10,163 bases of DNA. Source: an uncultured Bacteroidota bacterium (lineage in GTDB: Bacteria > Bacteroidota > Bacteroidia > Chitinophagales > Chitinophagaceae). Made by a program: the position numbers and the translations under genes. Below the pieces are notes generated by a model, which was given only the letters and a program-made list of their open reading frames with translations, made no database searches and was not told the DNA's origin. The stretch covers positions 1-10,163 of the forward strand of contig CAMLGR010000161.1 in the NCBI GenBank assembly GCA_946479615.1. Reading direction: 5' to 3'. Shown here piece after piece: positions 1 through 6,173 of the stretch (position 1 is its first letter; each line of letters begins with the position of its first letter).

Positions 1-58
1 GCCCCTTTGCGTTCTCACGGCAAAACAGACCAGCGGTTCCAACTTGTTGAATAGTCAT
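1..58 (-). CDS. Possible 5' end of the next operon gene, cut by the window edge
   Basis: An ATG at 58..56 begins one base after the TAA of the subunit IV gene (62..60) and stays open to the window edge, giving 19 residues starting MTIQQVGTAGLF. The tight spacing is typical of coupled operon genes. No family can be recognised from so short a piece, and no signal peptide or membrane segment has begun. Downstream neighbours at such loci often encode Sco-type copper chaperones or DUF420 membrane proteins, but nothing visible supports either. The real start of the next gene could equally lie beyond the edge. Confidence 0.3.
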   Translation of the reverse strand, partial: MTIQQVGTAGLFCRENAKG

Positions 59-59
59 C

Positions 60-518
60 TTATTGTTTACCCGGCTTCGGCTCTTCGGGTTTTACTTCTG
101 TAGCATGATGTGGTGCAGGCATTGTTGTTTCTTCAAAATGCTTGTCATATGAATTACGTAAATTCTTATATGAATTTCCATCGATGATAAACGCTGCAAT
201 AAACCATATAAATAACATCAGCGGAACTACAATGGTCATGATCATGTTCCTGATCTCGTCGCCGAGGTGCATGAATACAGAAACAATGTAATAAGCTTTG
301 GCTAATGTAAGGATACAAACCAGTCCCTTGAACATCAATACCAGCAGGTGGCTTGGATTTTCACCTTTGTGTATATTATAAATTGTTAATCCGATTGCCA
401 GTTCAATAACGGTAAGAATAGAAAGAAGGATTGTCGTTTTCCTTACTCTTTTCTTAAACTCAACATCGGATACATGATGCTGAAACGTGATTTCTTCTGA
501 TACTAATTGCTGCTCCAT
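60..518 (-). CDS. Cytochrome c oxidase subunit IV family protein (CyoD/COX4_pro-like)
   Basis: Small accessory subunit of the haem-copper oxidase, 152 residues. Three membrane helices are visible at about residues 27-47, 57-81 and 91-112. The second ends in the stretch KAYYIVSVFMHLGDE, whose F-M-H-L core corresponds to the F-L-H-M of CyoD-type subunits. The C-terminal 40 residues are hydrophilic and rich in Pro, Glu and Lys, with a His pair at 137-138, and look disordered. The start is an ATG at 518..516 in an AT-rich leader without a Shine-Dalgarno sequence. Proteins of this family are thought to stabilise or help assemble the oxidase; they bind no redox centre. The gene follows the long coxC after a 90-base spacer. 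The family call rests on topology, the motif and position; the exact symbol (coxD, ctaF or cyoD) is not settled. Confidence 0.85.
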   Translation of the reverse strand: MEQQLVSEEITFQHHVSDVEFKKRVRKTTILLSILTVIELAIGLTIYNIHKGENPSHLLVLMFKGLVCILTLAKAYYIVSVFMHLGDEIRNMIMTIVVPLMLFIWFIAAFIIDGNSYKNLRNSYDKHFEETTMPAPHHATEVKPEEPKPGKQ

Positions 519-532
519 ATAATTAATAAGAT

Positions 533-543
533 AAATTTCAAAT
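533..543. repeat. A-rich spacer word before the subunit IV gene
   Basis: AAATTTCAAAT, identical to the 11-mer at 2122-2132, lies 14 bases before the ATG of the subunit IV gene. The rest of the 90-base spacer (519-608) is pyrimidine-rich on the plus strand and shows no hairpin, promoter or terminator that I can support. Confidence 0.45.
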
Positions 544-608
544 AGTTAACTCTCACATCCATCTCACTCTTCTATTGCTGAGATTCGGGATTTTATTTTT
601 TTGAATAT

Positions 609-1481
609 TTAAATCAGGTAGAAGCAAAGGAATACAAACACCCATACGAGGTCCACAAAGTGCCAGTACAATCCTGCTTTTTCGATCATTAAATAATGTC
701 CTTTTCTATCAAATACTCCTTTATAAGTCATGATCAGCATCACCAGGTTAATGATCACACCGGAGAATACGTGGAAACCGTGGAAACCGGTAATACCATA
801 GAAATATCCGCCAAATGCGATCGGTCCTTTTTGCCTGATATGCAATTCGGCTACATCGATCATGCCGAGCAACTGTTGTTTCGGCATCGTTACCAGCTGA
901 CTTAAAGAATGAGAATGGTCATGTTCACTTACAATTTTAGCCAGTGTATTGACCGGTGCATCTTTCAATGCTTCGGTAGCCAGTGCGGGATCAACCAATT
1001 GTCCCCAGGCGTTACCGCCCATTGTCTGGCCGATCAGTTGAATTTTACCATCTGCCAGTACAATATGTTCACCGGTGATAAGGTGATGCCATTCCCATGC
1101 CTGGCAGCTTAAGAACGCTAACCCTCCGATGATCGTCCATATCAGCCATTTGATAACACCCTTCCTGTTTCCGTTATGACCGGCATGTACTGCAAGCACC
1201 ATTGTTACGGAACTGATGATGAGAATGAATGTCATTACGCTCACAAACGCCAATGGCAAATTCGCATGGCCGGCGCCCGGGAAGGCATTGAACACTACGT
1301 TAGGATCGGGCCAAAAGTTCTGGCTAAAACGAATAGAGCCATAAGAGATCAGGAAGGCTCCGAACGTGAAGCTATCACTCATCAGGAAATACCACATCAT
1401 CAACTTTCCGTATTCCAGGTTGAAGGGGCTCTTACCGCCACTCCACCATTTGGTCTGATGCGCTGTTGCTGTTGTCGACAT
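609..1481 (-). CDS. coxC: Cytochrome c oxidase subunit III, long form with an insertion between helices 3 and 4
   Basis: Membrane subunit III of the aa3 oxidase, 290 residues from the ATG at 1481. Five helices lie at about 28-49, 79-97, 111-129, 222-253 and 270-290. The signature CQAWEWHHL (126-134), the segment TGFHGFHVFSGV (231-242) and the ending YWHFVDLVWVFVFL (272-285) mark the family. Typical CyoC-like proteins need only a short loop between helices 3 and 4; here about 80-90 residues intervene, including HDHSHS near 187-192. Helix counting puts this insertion in the periplasm. An in-frame TTG at 1526 would add 15 residues, but ATG is preferred because the added part is not family-like. 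Subunit III stabilises the proton-uptake side of subunit I and binds no metal. It lies directly downstream of a second, compact subunit III. Confidence 0.93.
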   Translation of the reverse strand: MSTTATAHQTKWWSGGKSPFNLEYGKLMMWYFLMSDSFTFGAFLISYGSIRFSQNFWPDPNVVFNAFPGAGHANLPLAFVSVMTFILIISSVTMVLAVHAGHNGNRKGVIKWLIWTIIGGLAFLSCQAWEWHHLITGEHIVLADGKIQLIGQTMGGNAWGQLVDPALATEALKDAPVNTLAKIVSEHDHSHSLSQLVTMPKQQLLGMIDVAELHIRQKGPIAFGGYFYGITGFHGFHVFSGVIINLVMLIMTYKGVFDRKGHYLMIEKAGLYWHFVDLVWVFVFLCFYLI

Positions 1482-1545
1482 GTCAGTTGTTTCTGTTTTT
1501 AATATGTTTTCAGAGACTAAAGGCAATGCCTTTTCATCCCGTTTC

Positions 1546-2121
1546 TTATCCGATCACAATAAAGAATACCAGCAAATAAATCCATAAAAGATCTACAAAA
1601 TGCCAGTATGTTGCCGCCACTTCCACCGGTATCGCACTATACAATTTTATTTTACCAAAGAACGCTTTGATAAACATCACCAGTAATACGATCACTCCAC
1701 CAATTACGTGCAAGGCATGCAAACCAAAGATCACATAGAGAAATTGCCCTGCTCCTGCACTTTGCTTAAACGTGATATGCTGCTTTTGCCACAGTTCCAA
1801 GAAACCGAACCATTGCAATATCACAAAGGCTACTCCCAGTAAAAGTGTTACCGCTATCAATGACCTGTATTGGCTCATTTCACGCTGACGAAACGAACGT
1901 AATGCCATTTGTACTGTCAGGCTGCTCGCTATGATAACAGCAGTAGATACCCAGAACAATTTTGGCATCGCAATCTGGCTCCAGCCTACCAGGTTGCTTT
2001 TTACAATGAACGCACTTGTCAGTCCCGCAAACATCATCAGGATACTCGCAATAGCTACCCATAAGGTAAACTTGTGCGGGTGAAGCTTTTTTGTTGGTTG
2101 ATCATTCACTGCTATATCCAT
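1546..2121 (-). CDS. coxC: Cytochrome c oxidase subunit III, short CyoC-like form
   Basis: A second haem-copper oxidase subunit III, 191 residues with five membrane helices at about 20-40, 54-74, 88-106, 125-153 and 171-190. The family shows in GLHALHVIGGV (133-143) and the C-terminal TYWHFVDLLWIYLLVFF (171-187), which closely parallels the ending of the long coxC next door. Unlike that protein, the loop between helices 3 and 4 is short. The preferred start is ATG at 2121 (MDIAVNDQ). An in-frame TTG three codons upstream lies within an A-rich spacer element and is unlikely to be used. Two tandem subunit III genes of unequal length are usual at Bacteroidota ACIII-oxidase loci, so this is an old paralogous pair rather than a recent duplication. 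Whether both sit in one complex cannot be told from sequence. Confidence 0.92.
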   Translation of the reverse strand: MDIAVNDQPTKKLHPHKFTLWVAIASILMMFAGLTSAFIVKSNLVGWSQIAMPKLFWVSTAVIIASSLTVQMALRSFRQREMSQYRSLIAVTLLLGVAFVILQWFGFLELWQKQHITFKQSAGAGQFLYVIFGLHALHVIGGVIVLLVMFIKAFFGKIKLYSAIPVEVAATYWHFVDLLWIYLLVFFIVIG

Positions 2122-2156
2122 AAATTTCAAATCGAAAATTCCAAATTACAAATCGA
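2122..2156. repeat. A-rich spacer element before short coxC
   Basis: The spacer between cyoE and the short coxC starts with AAATTTCAAAT (2122-2132), the same 11-mer found before the subunit IV gene at 533-543. CAAATCGA occurs twice, at 2128-2135 and 2149-2156, flanking AAAATTCCAAATT (2135-2147). It is written here in plus-strand orientation; in the mRNA it appears as a U-rich leader directly against the ATG. The role is unknown. Confidence 0.6.
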
Positions 2157-2183
2157 TCAGCATTACTTTTTGATCTCTTCCAT

Positions 2184-3062
2184 CTATCCCATTTTACCTA
2201 ACAACAGCGCCAGTAATACCACCGGCAAATACAGGTAACTTCCAAACATCACTTTCCTTGCCGAGCCTGTATCCATTTTTCTGTACAGGTTTACACAACG
2301 CATGATCATGAACACATTTGCCAGCAGCACGAGTACCAGCCCTATCAACCCTGCTATATCATTATACTGGCACATTCCTGTAAAAAAAGGCAACATTGTT
2401 ACCGGCAGCAGGAACAATGAATAGATCACTGTTTGCAAGGCCGTAAATTTTGTTGGTCCTTTTTCCGCCGGCAGCAGTTTAAATCCTGCTGTTGTATAAT
2501 CAGTATGCGCTATCCAGGCAATGGCCCAGAAATGCGGAAACTGCCACAAGAATTGTATTCCAAAGAGCACCCATCCGCCGACTGATAACTGATCATCCCC
2601 CGCTGCCCAACCGATCAAACAGGGCAACGCTCCCGGGATAGCACCTACCAATACGGCTATAGAATTTATTTTCTTCAGCGGTGTATAGATAAACGCATAC
2701 AGGAACAAGCTAAACGTTGCCAGTCCGGCCGACAACCAGTTAAAATAATGTCCCAGGATAAAAACACCTGCTGCACCGGTAATAATAGCAAAGGCCCATC
2801 CTTCCTGCACACTCATCCTGCCTGATGCAATGGGGCGCTTCGCCGTCCGTTTCATCAATGCATCGGTATCCTTTTCTACTACCTGGTTGATCGCATTGGC
2901 ACTACCTGTTACCAACATCCCACCTGCAAAGAGCAAACCAATCATCACCCATTCATATTCCACTACTTTGGGCGCCAGCAGGTAACTGATCACACTGCTG
3001 AACACCACCATTATACTCAGTGAAAGCTTTATCAGCTGTAGATAATCCTTTATCTTCTTCAT
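2184..3062 (-). CDS. cyoE: Protohaem IX farnesyltransferase (haem O synthase)
   Basis: UbiA-family prenyltransferase (CyoE/CtaB) that attaches a farnesyl group to haem B to give haem O, the precursor of the haem A used by the neighbouring oxidase. From the ATG at 3062 it is 292 residues, a normal length. The first Asp-rich prenyl-diphosphate site is recognisable around NQVVEKDTDALMKR (59-72), followed by AKRPIASGRMS. Also present are YTPLKK (126-131), GALPCLIGWAAG (144-155), the strongly conserved QFLWQFPHFWAIAW (170-183) and DYTTAGFKLLP (188-198). About nine membrane helices are expected. A TTG at 3134 would add 24 residues, but these merely translate half of the spacer palindrome, so the ATG is chosen. 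Placement between coxA and coxC supports a dedicated cofactor supply. Haem A synthase (CtaA) is not in the window. Confidence 0.95.
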   Translation of the reverse strand: MKKIKDYLQLIKLSLSIMVVFSSVISYLLAPKVVEYEWVMIGLLFAGGMLVTGSANAINQVVEKDTDALMKRTAKRPIASGRMSVQEGWAFAIITGAAGVFILGHYFNWLSAGLATFSLFLYAFIYTPLKKINSIAVLVGAIPGALPCLIGWAAGDDQLSVGGWVLFGIQFLWQFPHFWAIAWIAHTDYTTAGFKLLPAEKGPTKFTALQTVIYSLFLLPVTMLPFFTGMCQYNDIAGLIGLVLVLLANVFMIMRCVNLYRKMDTGSARKVMFGSYLYLPVVLLALLLGKMG

Positions 3063-3087
3063 CTGGTGCTTTCGCTGTTTAGTAATG

Positions 3088-3145
3088 ATTTTGAAATTTT
3101 GGAATGGGGAAATTTCGAAATTTCTCAATTCCAAAATTTCAAAAT
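3088..3145. repeat. 58-bp nested palindrome in the coxA-cyoE spacer
   Basis: The outer arms are perfect 18-mers: ATTTTGAAATTTTGGAAT at 3088-3105 and its reverse complement at 3128-3145. Between them, after three unpaired bases on each side (GGG and TCA), lies a second perfect palindrome GAAATTTCGAAATTTC (3109-3124). As RNA this forms one long AU-rich hairpin that begins two bases after the coxA stop codon and ends 25 bases before the cyoE ATG. It has no GC-rich stem or U-tract, so it is not a standard intrinsic terminator. It may be an mRNA processing or stability element, or a copy of a dispersed palindromic repeat. Confidence 0.85.
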
Positions 3146-3146
3146 G

Positions 3147-4955
3147 TTAATGCTTACTTTCATTCGCACCCACCGGTTCCGTCTGCGGAATAAAATCTCT
3201 TCCGTCTTTACCATAATCATATGGCCACCTGTGTACTTCAGGTATTTCCCCTGTCCAGTTACCATGACCCGGATTGATCGGTGTTGTCCATTCCAGTGTA
3301 TTGGCACCCCATGGATTCGGAGTGGTTACTTTTCTACCTTTAAAGATCGAGTAGAAGAAGTTGAATACAAACATCAGCTGTACTGCAAATACAATGATGG
3401 AAACAATTGAGATCATCCTGTCGAGATCCGCAAACTGTGTGAATGATACCCATGAACTTTTATCCAGGTAACGACGTGGCATACCAGCCAGACCTTCATA
3501 GTGCATAGGCCAGAAGATCAGGTATGCACCAATGATAGTTACCCAAAAATGTATATAGCCCAGTGTATTGTTGAGGTATCGTCCAAACATTTTGGGATAC
3601 CAGTGGTATACACCGGCAAACATGCCGAAGAATGAAGCCACACCCATTACAATGTGGAAGTGAGCCACCACAAACATGGTATCATGCAAATGAATATCAA
3701 GGGTAGAGTTACCCAGGAAGATACCTGTCAATCCACCGGATATAAATAAGCTCACAAAACCAATTGCAAAAAGAGTAGACGGTACAAACCGGATATTACC
3801 TCTCCACAAAGTCGTAAGCCAGTTAAACACTTTGATAGCCGAAGGCACCGCGATCAGCAATGTCAGCAATACGAATACCGATCCCAGGAACGGATTCAGC
3901 CCGGTTACGAACATGTGGTGCGCCCATACAAGGAAGGCCAGAATGGCAATCGCGAATAAAGAACCGAGCATCGCCATATAACCAAAGATCGGTTTACGGC
4001 TGTTGACCGATAATATTTCCGACACAATCCCCATCGCAGGTAAAAGAATGATATATACTTCAGGGTGACCGAGGAACCAGAACAAGTGCTGGAACAGGAT
4101 CGCACTACCGCCCTCATTTGGCAGCACTTCACCGTTCACCACGATATCGCTCAGGTAAAAACTGGTACCCAGGTTACGATCGAATAACAGAAGAATAACA
4201 CCGGAAAGCAATACAGGGAAAGATAACACACCCAATACAGCAGTAAAGAACATCGCCCATACAGGAAGAGGCAAACGGGTCATACTCATTCCTTTGGTAC
4301 GCATATTCAAAATGGTAGAGATATAATTCAAACCGCCAAGCAGTGACGATACAATGAACATCCCCATACTGACCAGCCACAGATCAGCTCCTATCTTCGA
4401 TCCATCCGAAGCCTGATGCAACGCACTCAATGGAGGATACATTGTCCATCCTCCGCTGGCAGGACCTGTCTGTACAAATAAAGAAGAAAGCATGATGATA
4501 CTGGCGATAAAAAAGAACCAGTAGGATAACATGTTCAGGAAAGGAGACGCCATATCTCTTGCACCGATCTGCAGGGGAATAAGAAGATTGGCAAAAGTTC
4601 CGCTCAGCCCTGCTGTCAATACAAAGAACACCAGTACGGTGCCGTGCATGGTCACCAGTGCATAGTAAAATTCAGGCTTGATCACACCGCCTTCGGCACG
4701 GTGACCAAAGAACGTTTCCAGGATAGGAAAGGATTGACCCGGGAAACCCAATTGCAAACGGAATAATACGGAAAACAAACCTCCGATAATAGCCCAGATA
4801 ATACCGGTGATTAAAAACTGCTTACCGATGATCTTATGATCCATGCTGAAGACATACTTCGAAATAAACGACTGGTGATGGTGACCATGATCATCGTGAT
4901 GATGGATATCATGCCCTACCGCTGCTTCAGAATGTACATGCATTGCTTCGCTCAT
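3147..4955 (-). CDS. coxA: Cytochrome c oxidase subunit I (aa3-type, A1 haem-copper oxidase)
   Basis: Catalytic subunit, 602 residues and about 12 helices, carrying low-spin haem a and the haem a3/CuB site where O2 is reduced to water with proton pumping. Ligands are all in place: H104 (in MHGT) and H434 for haem a, H432 for haem a3, and H297, H346 and H347 for CuB. GHPEVY (296-301) gives the D-channel glutamate E299 and the cross-linked tyrosine Y301, placing it in subfamily A1. D134 (GARDMA) and K375 (AIKVFNW) match the D- and K-channel entrance residues. The first 28 residues hold ten histidines, an unusual extension on the cytoplasmic side. The C-terminal NPWGANTLEW block is typical of bacterial subunit I. 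It begins at an ATG (4955) 43 bases after coxB. Confidence 0.98.
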   Translation of the reverse strand: MSEAMHVHSEAAVGHDIHHHDDHGHHHQSFISKYVFSMDHKIIGKQFLITGIIWAIIGGLFSVLFRLQLGFPGQSFPILETFFGHRAEGGVIKPEFYYALVTMHGTVLVFFVLTAGLSGTFANLLIPLQIGARDMASPFLNMLSYWFFFIASIIMLSSLFVQTGPASGGWTMYPPLSALHQASDGSKIGADLWLVSMGMFIVSSLLGGLNYISTILNMRTKGMSMTRLPLPVWAMFFTAVLGVLSFPVLLSGVILLLFDRNLGTSFYLSDIVVNGEVLPNEGGSAILFQHLFWFLGHPEVYIILLPAMGIVSEILSVNSRKPIFGYMAMLGSLFAIAILAFLVWAHHMFVTGLNPFLGSVFVLLTLLIAVPSAIKVFNWLTTLWRGNIRFVPSTLFAIGFVSLFISGGLTGIFLGNSTLDIHLHDTMFVVAHFHIVMGVASFFGMFAGVYHWYPKMFGRYLNNTLGYIHFWVTIIGAYLIFWPMHYEGLAGMPRRYLDKSSWVSFTQFADLDRMISIVSIIVFAVQLMFVFNFFYSIFKGRKVTTPNPWGANTLEWTTPINPGHGNWTGEIPEVHRWPYDYGKDGRDFIPQTEPVGANESKH

Positions 4956-4973
4956 ACTCTTTATTATTTTGAT

Positions 4974-4989
4974 GGCAACGACTGTTGCC
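4974..4989 (-). other. Short GC-rich hairpin in the coxB-coxA spacer
   Basis: GGCAAC (4974-4979) and GTTGCC (4984-4989) form a perfect 6-bp stem with a four-base loop. In the mRNA it sits nine bases after the coxB stop and is followed by an A-rich leader ending at the coxA ATG. No U-tract follows, so it is not a terminator. It could be a local mRNA structure that tunes coxA translation, or chance. Confidence 0.45.
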
Positions 4990-4998
4990 GGCCGCTAA

Positions 4999-6075
4999 TT
5001 ATTTTACTTGCGCGATTAACGAATCTTTCTTTGGTGTTGCTCCTTGTTGTGTTGCCGTACTGTCTGCAACAACCGGTGCAGGTGCGCCACCTGGTTTCAT
5101 ATTCGGGAAAACAGCCCAATACTTCGGTTCCTTTGTAGCCATCCATGCATCGAATTCGGCTTGTGTTTCCACTACAATTTCACCTCTCATACCGGTATGC
5201 CCTTTTCCACACATCTGGTCACAGGAGATCTCGAATACAAAGTTTGGATTGTTCGTCAGTTTCTTCATTTCCGCTGTTGTCTTGGTCGGTGTAAACCACA
5301 TCGTGGTAGGTGTTCCAGGTACCGCATCCATTTTCATACGGAAGTGTACAAGACCTACATCATGGATAACATCTTTGGCGCCGATAACCAGTTTAACAGG
5401 TTTATTCACGACCAGGTGCATGGGTTCACCGGTCAGGTAGATATCATCATGGTTAGCCGGATCGTCCCATAATTGACCCAGCGGATTGGTGCCATCGATT
5501 TTTTTGAAATATTTTTTTCCGAGGATCTTATCTTTCCCGGGATAACGGAATTCCCATTTGAACTGGCTGCCCGTTACTTCTACTACCATTGCATCTTTAG
5601 GAGCATCTCCGGTAATACGGAACCAATACACAATACCAAAACCAACCAGCACTGTCAGTGCGATAGCCGGTATAACTGTCCAGATAACTTCCAGTTTATT
5701 ATTATGTGGGAAATAAAACGCTTTTCTATTGTCCGATTCCTGGTATTTAAAAGAGAACCAGAATAAACAAACCTGTGTAATAACAAATACGATGAATGTA
5801 ATAGTGATCGTGATATAAAGCATCCGGTCGATCAATACACCATGATCAGAAGCCGGCGCCCCCAGTATCTTACCCCTCAGGCTTTCATTACAATAGTAAA
5901 CTCCGATCAGTCCCGCGATCAGGAACACCAGCAACAGGAAGGCATTGATCTTGTTGGTCTGTTTTCTTGCTTTCTCAATACCCCTGATAACGGCTACATA
6001 TTCACTCGCCTTGGCAATCTGGAAAGTAACCAGGAAACCAAGGGCAAGGATCGCTACTATGAAAATCGTTTGCAT
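4999..6075 (-). CDS. coxB: Cytochrome c oxidase subunit II with CuA domain and extra N-terminal helices
   Basis: Electron-entry subunit of the oxidase, 358 residues from the ATG at 6075 (a TTG four codons upstream is disfavoured). CuA ligands are H238 (in DVIHDV), C285, C289, H293 and M296 in CDQMCGKGHTGM, so the site is complete. Q287 stands where classical subunits have the glutamate of CSEIC. The aromatic region reads QFKWEF (171-176) rather than the usual QWYWSY. Four hydrophobic helices are visible (about 2-20, 44-62, 84-108, 128-151) instead of the usual two; an even number keeps the CuA domain in the periplasm. There is no fused cytochrome c domain: after the CuA fold comes only an Ala/Pro/Thr-rich tail (from about 328). 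Electrons must therefore come from a separate cytochrome, plausibly ActE. Confidence 0.96.
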   Translation of the reverse strand: MQTIFIVAILALGFLVTFQIAKASEYVAVIRGIEKARKQTNKINAFLLLVFLIAGLIGVYYCNESLRGKILGAPASDHGVLIDRMLYITITITFIVFVITQVCLFWFSFKYQESDNRKAFYFPHNNKLEVIWTVIPAIALTVLVGFGIVYWFRITGDAPKDAMVVEVTGSQFKWEFRYPGKDKILGKKYFKKIDGTNPLGQLWDDPANHDDIYLTGEPMHLVVNKPVKLVIGAKDVIHDVGLVHFRMKMDAVPGTPTTMWFTPTKTTAEMKKLTNNPNFVFEISCDQMCGKGHTGMRGEIVVETQAEFDAWMATKEPKYWAVFPNMKPGGAPAPVVADSTATQQGATPKKDSLIAQVK

Positions 6076-6089
6076 ACCTATGTACAATT

Positions 6090-6116
6090 AAAAATTCAAA
6101 ATTTAAAAATCAAAAA
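6090..6116. repeat. A-rich spacer element before coxB
   Basis: A 27-base stretch made of A-runs separated by TTC, TTT and TC, containing AAAAATTCAAAATTT. It lies in the 98-base spacer between actF and coxB and belongs to the same loose family as the spacer elements before actD, actE, cyoE, short coxC and subunit IV. The remainder of the spacer (6117-6173) shows nothing recognisable. Confidence 0.5.
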
Positions 6117-6173
6117 CGAACTATCCTAAATCATGCTCACTACTCTTCACTCAACTGCCAACATCAACATTTA

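Noticed and set aside
519..608. Bacteroidota-type promoter (TTTG / TAnnTTTG) before the subunit IV gene
   Set aside because: A TATTTG-like word is present, but the -7 element does not match TAnnTTTG and no properly spaced -33 TTTG was found. Other spacers contain TTTG words only as part of the A-rich repeats.
696..1502. Plus-strand open frames opposite the long coxC
   Set aside because: They lie wholly within a confidently identified membrane protein gene, have no recognisable family content, and follow from the codon use of the minus-strand gene.
609..2121. Recent gene duplication or broken copy of coxC
   Set aside because: The two subunit III proteins share only family signatures, differ in length and loop structure, and both are intact; tandem unequal copies are normal at this type of locus.
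3088..3145. Intrinsic terminator after coxA
   Set aside because: The stem is AU-rich and is not followed on the minus strand by a U-tract; cyoE follows at once in the same direction.
3125..3307. Minus-strand open frame spanning the end of coxA and the palindrome
   Set aside because: It is an alternative frame of the conserved CoxA C-terminus running into the spacer repeat; no independent evidence.
4836..5472. Overlapping plus-strand open frames across the coxA start and the coxB 3' part
   Set aside because: Three overlapping frames in the same place cannot all be real, and all are antisense to conserved CuA-domain or coxA sequence. No start signals or family features.
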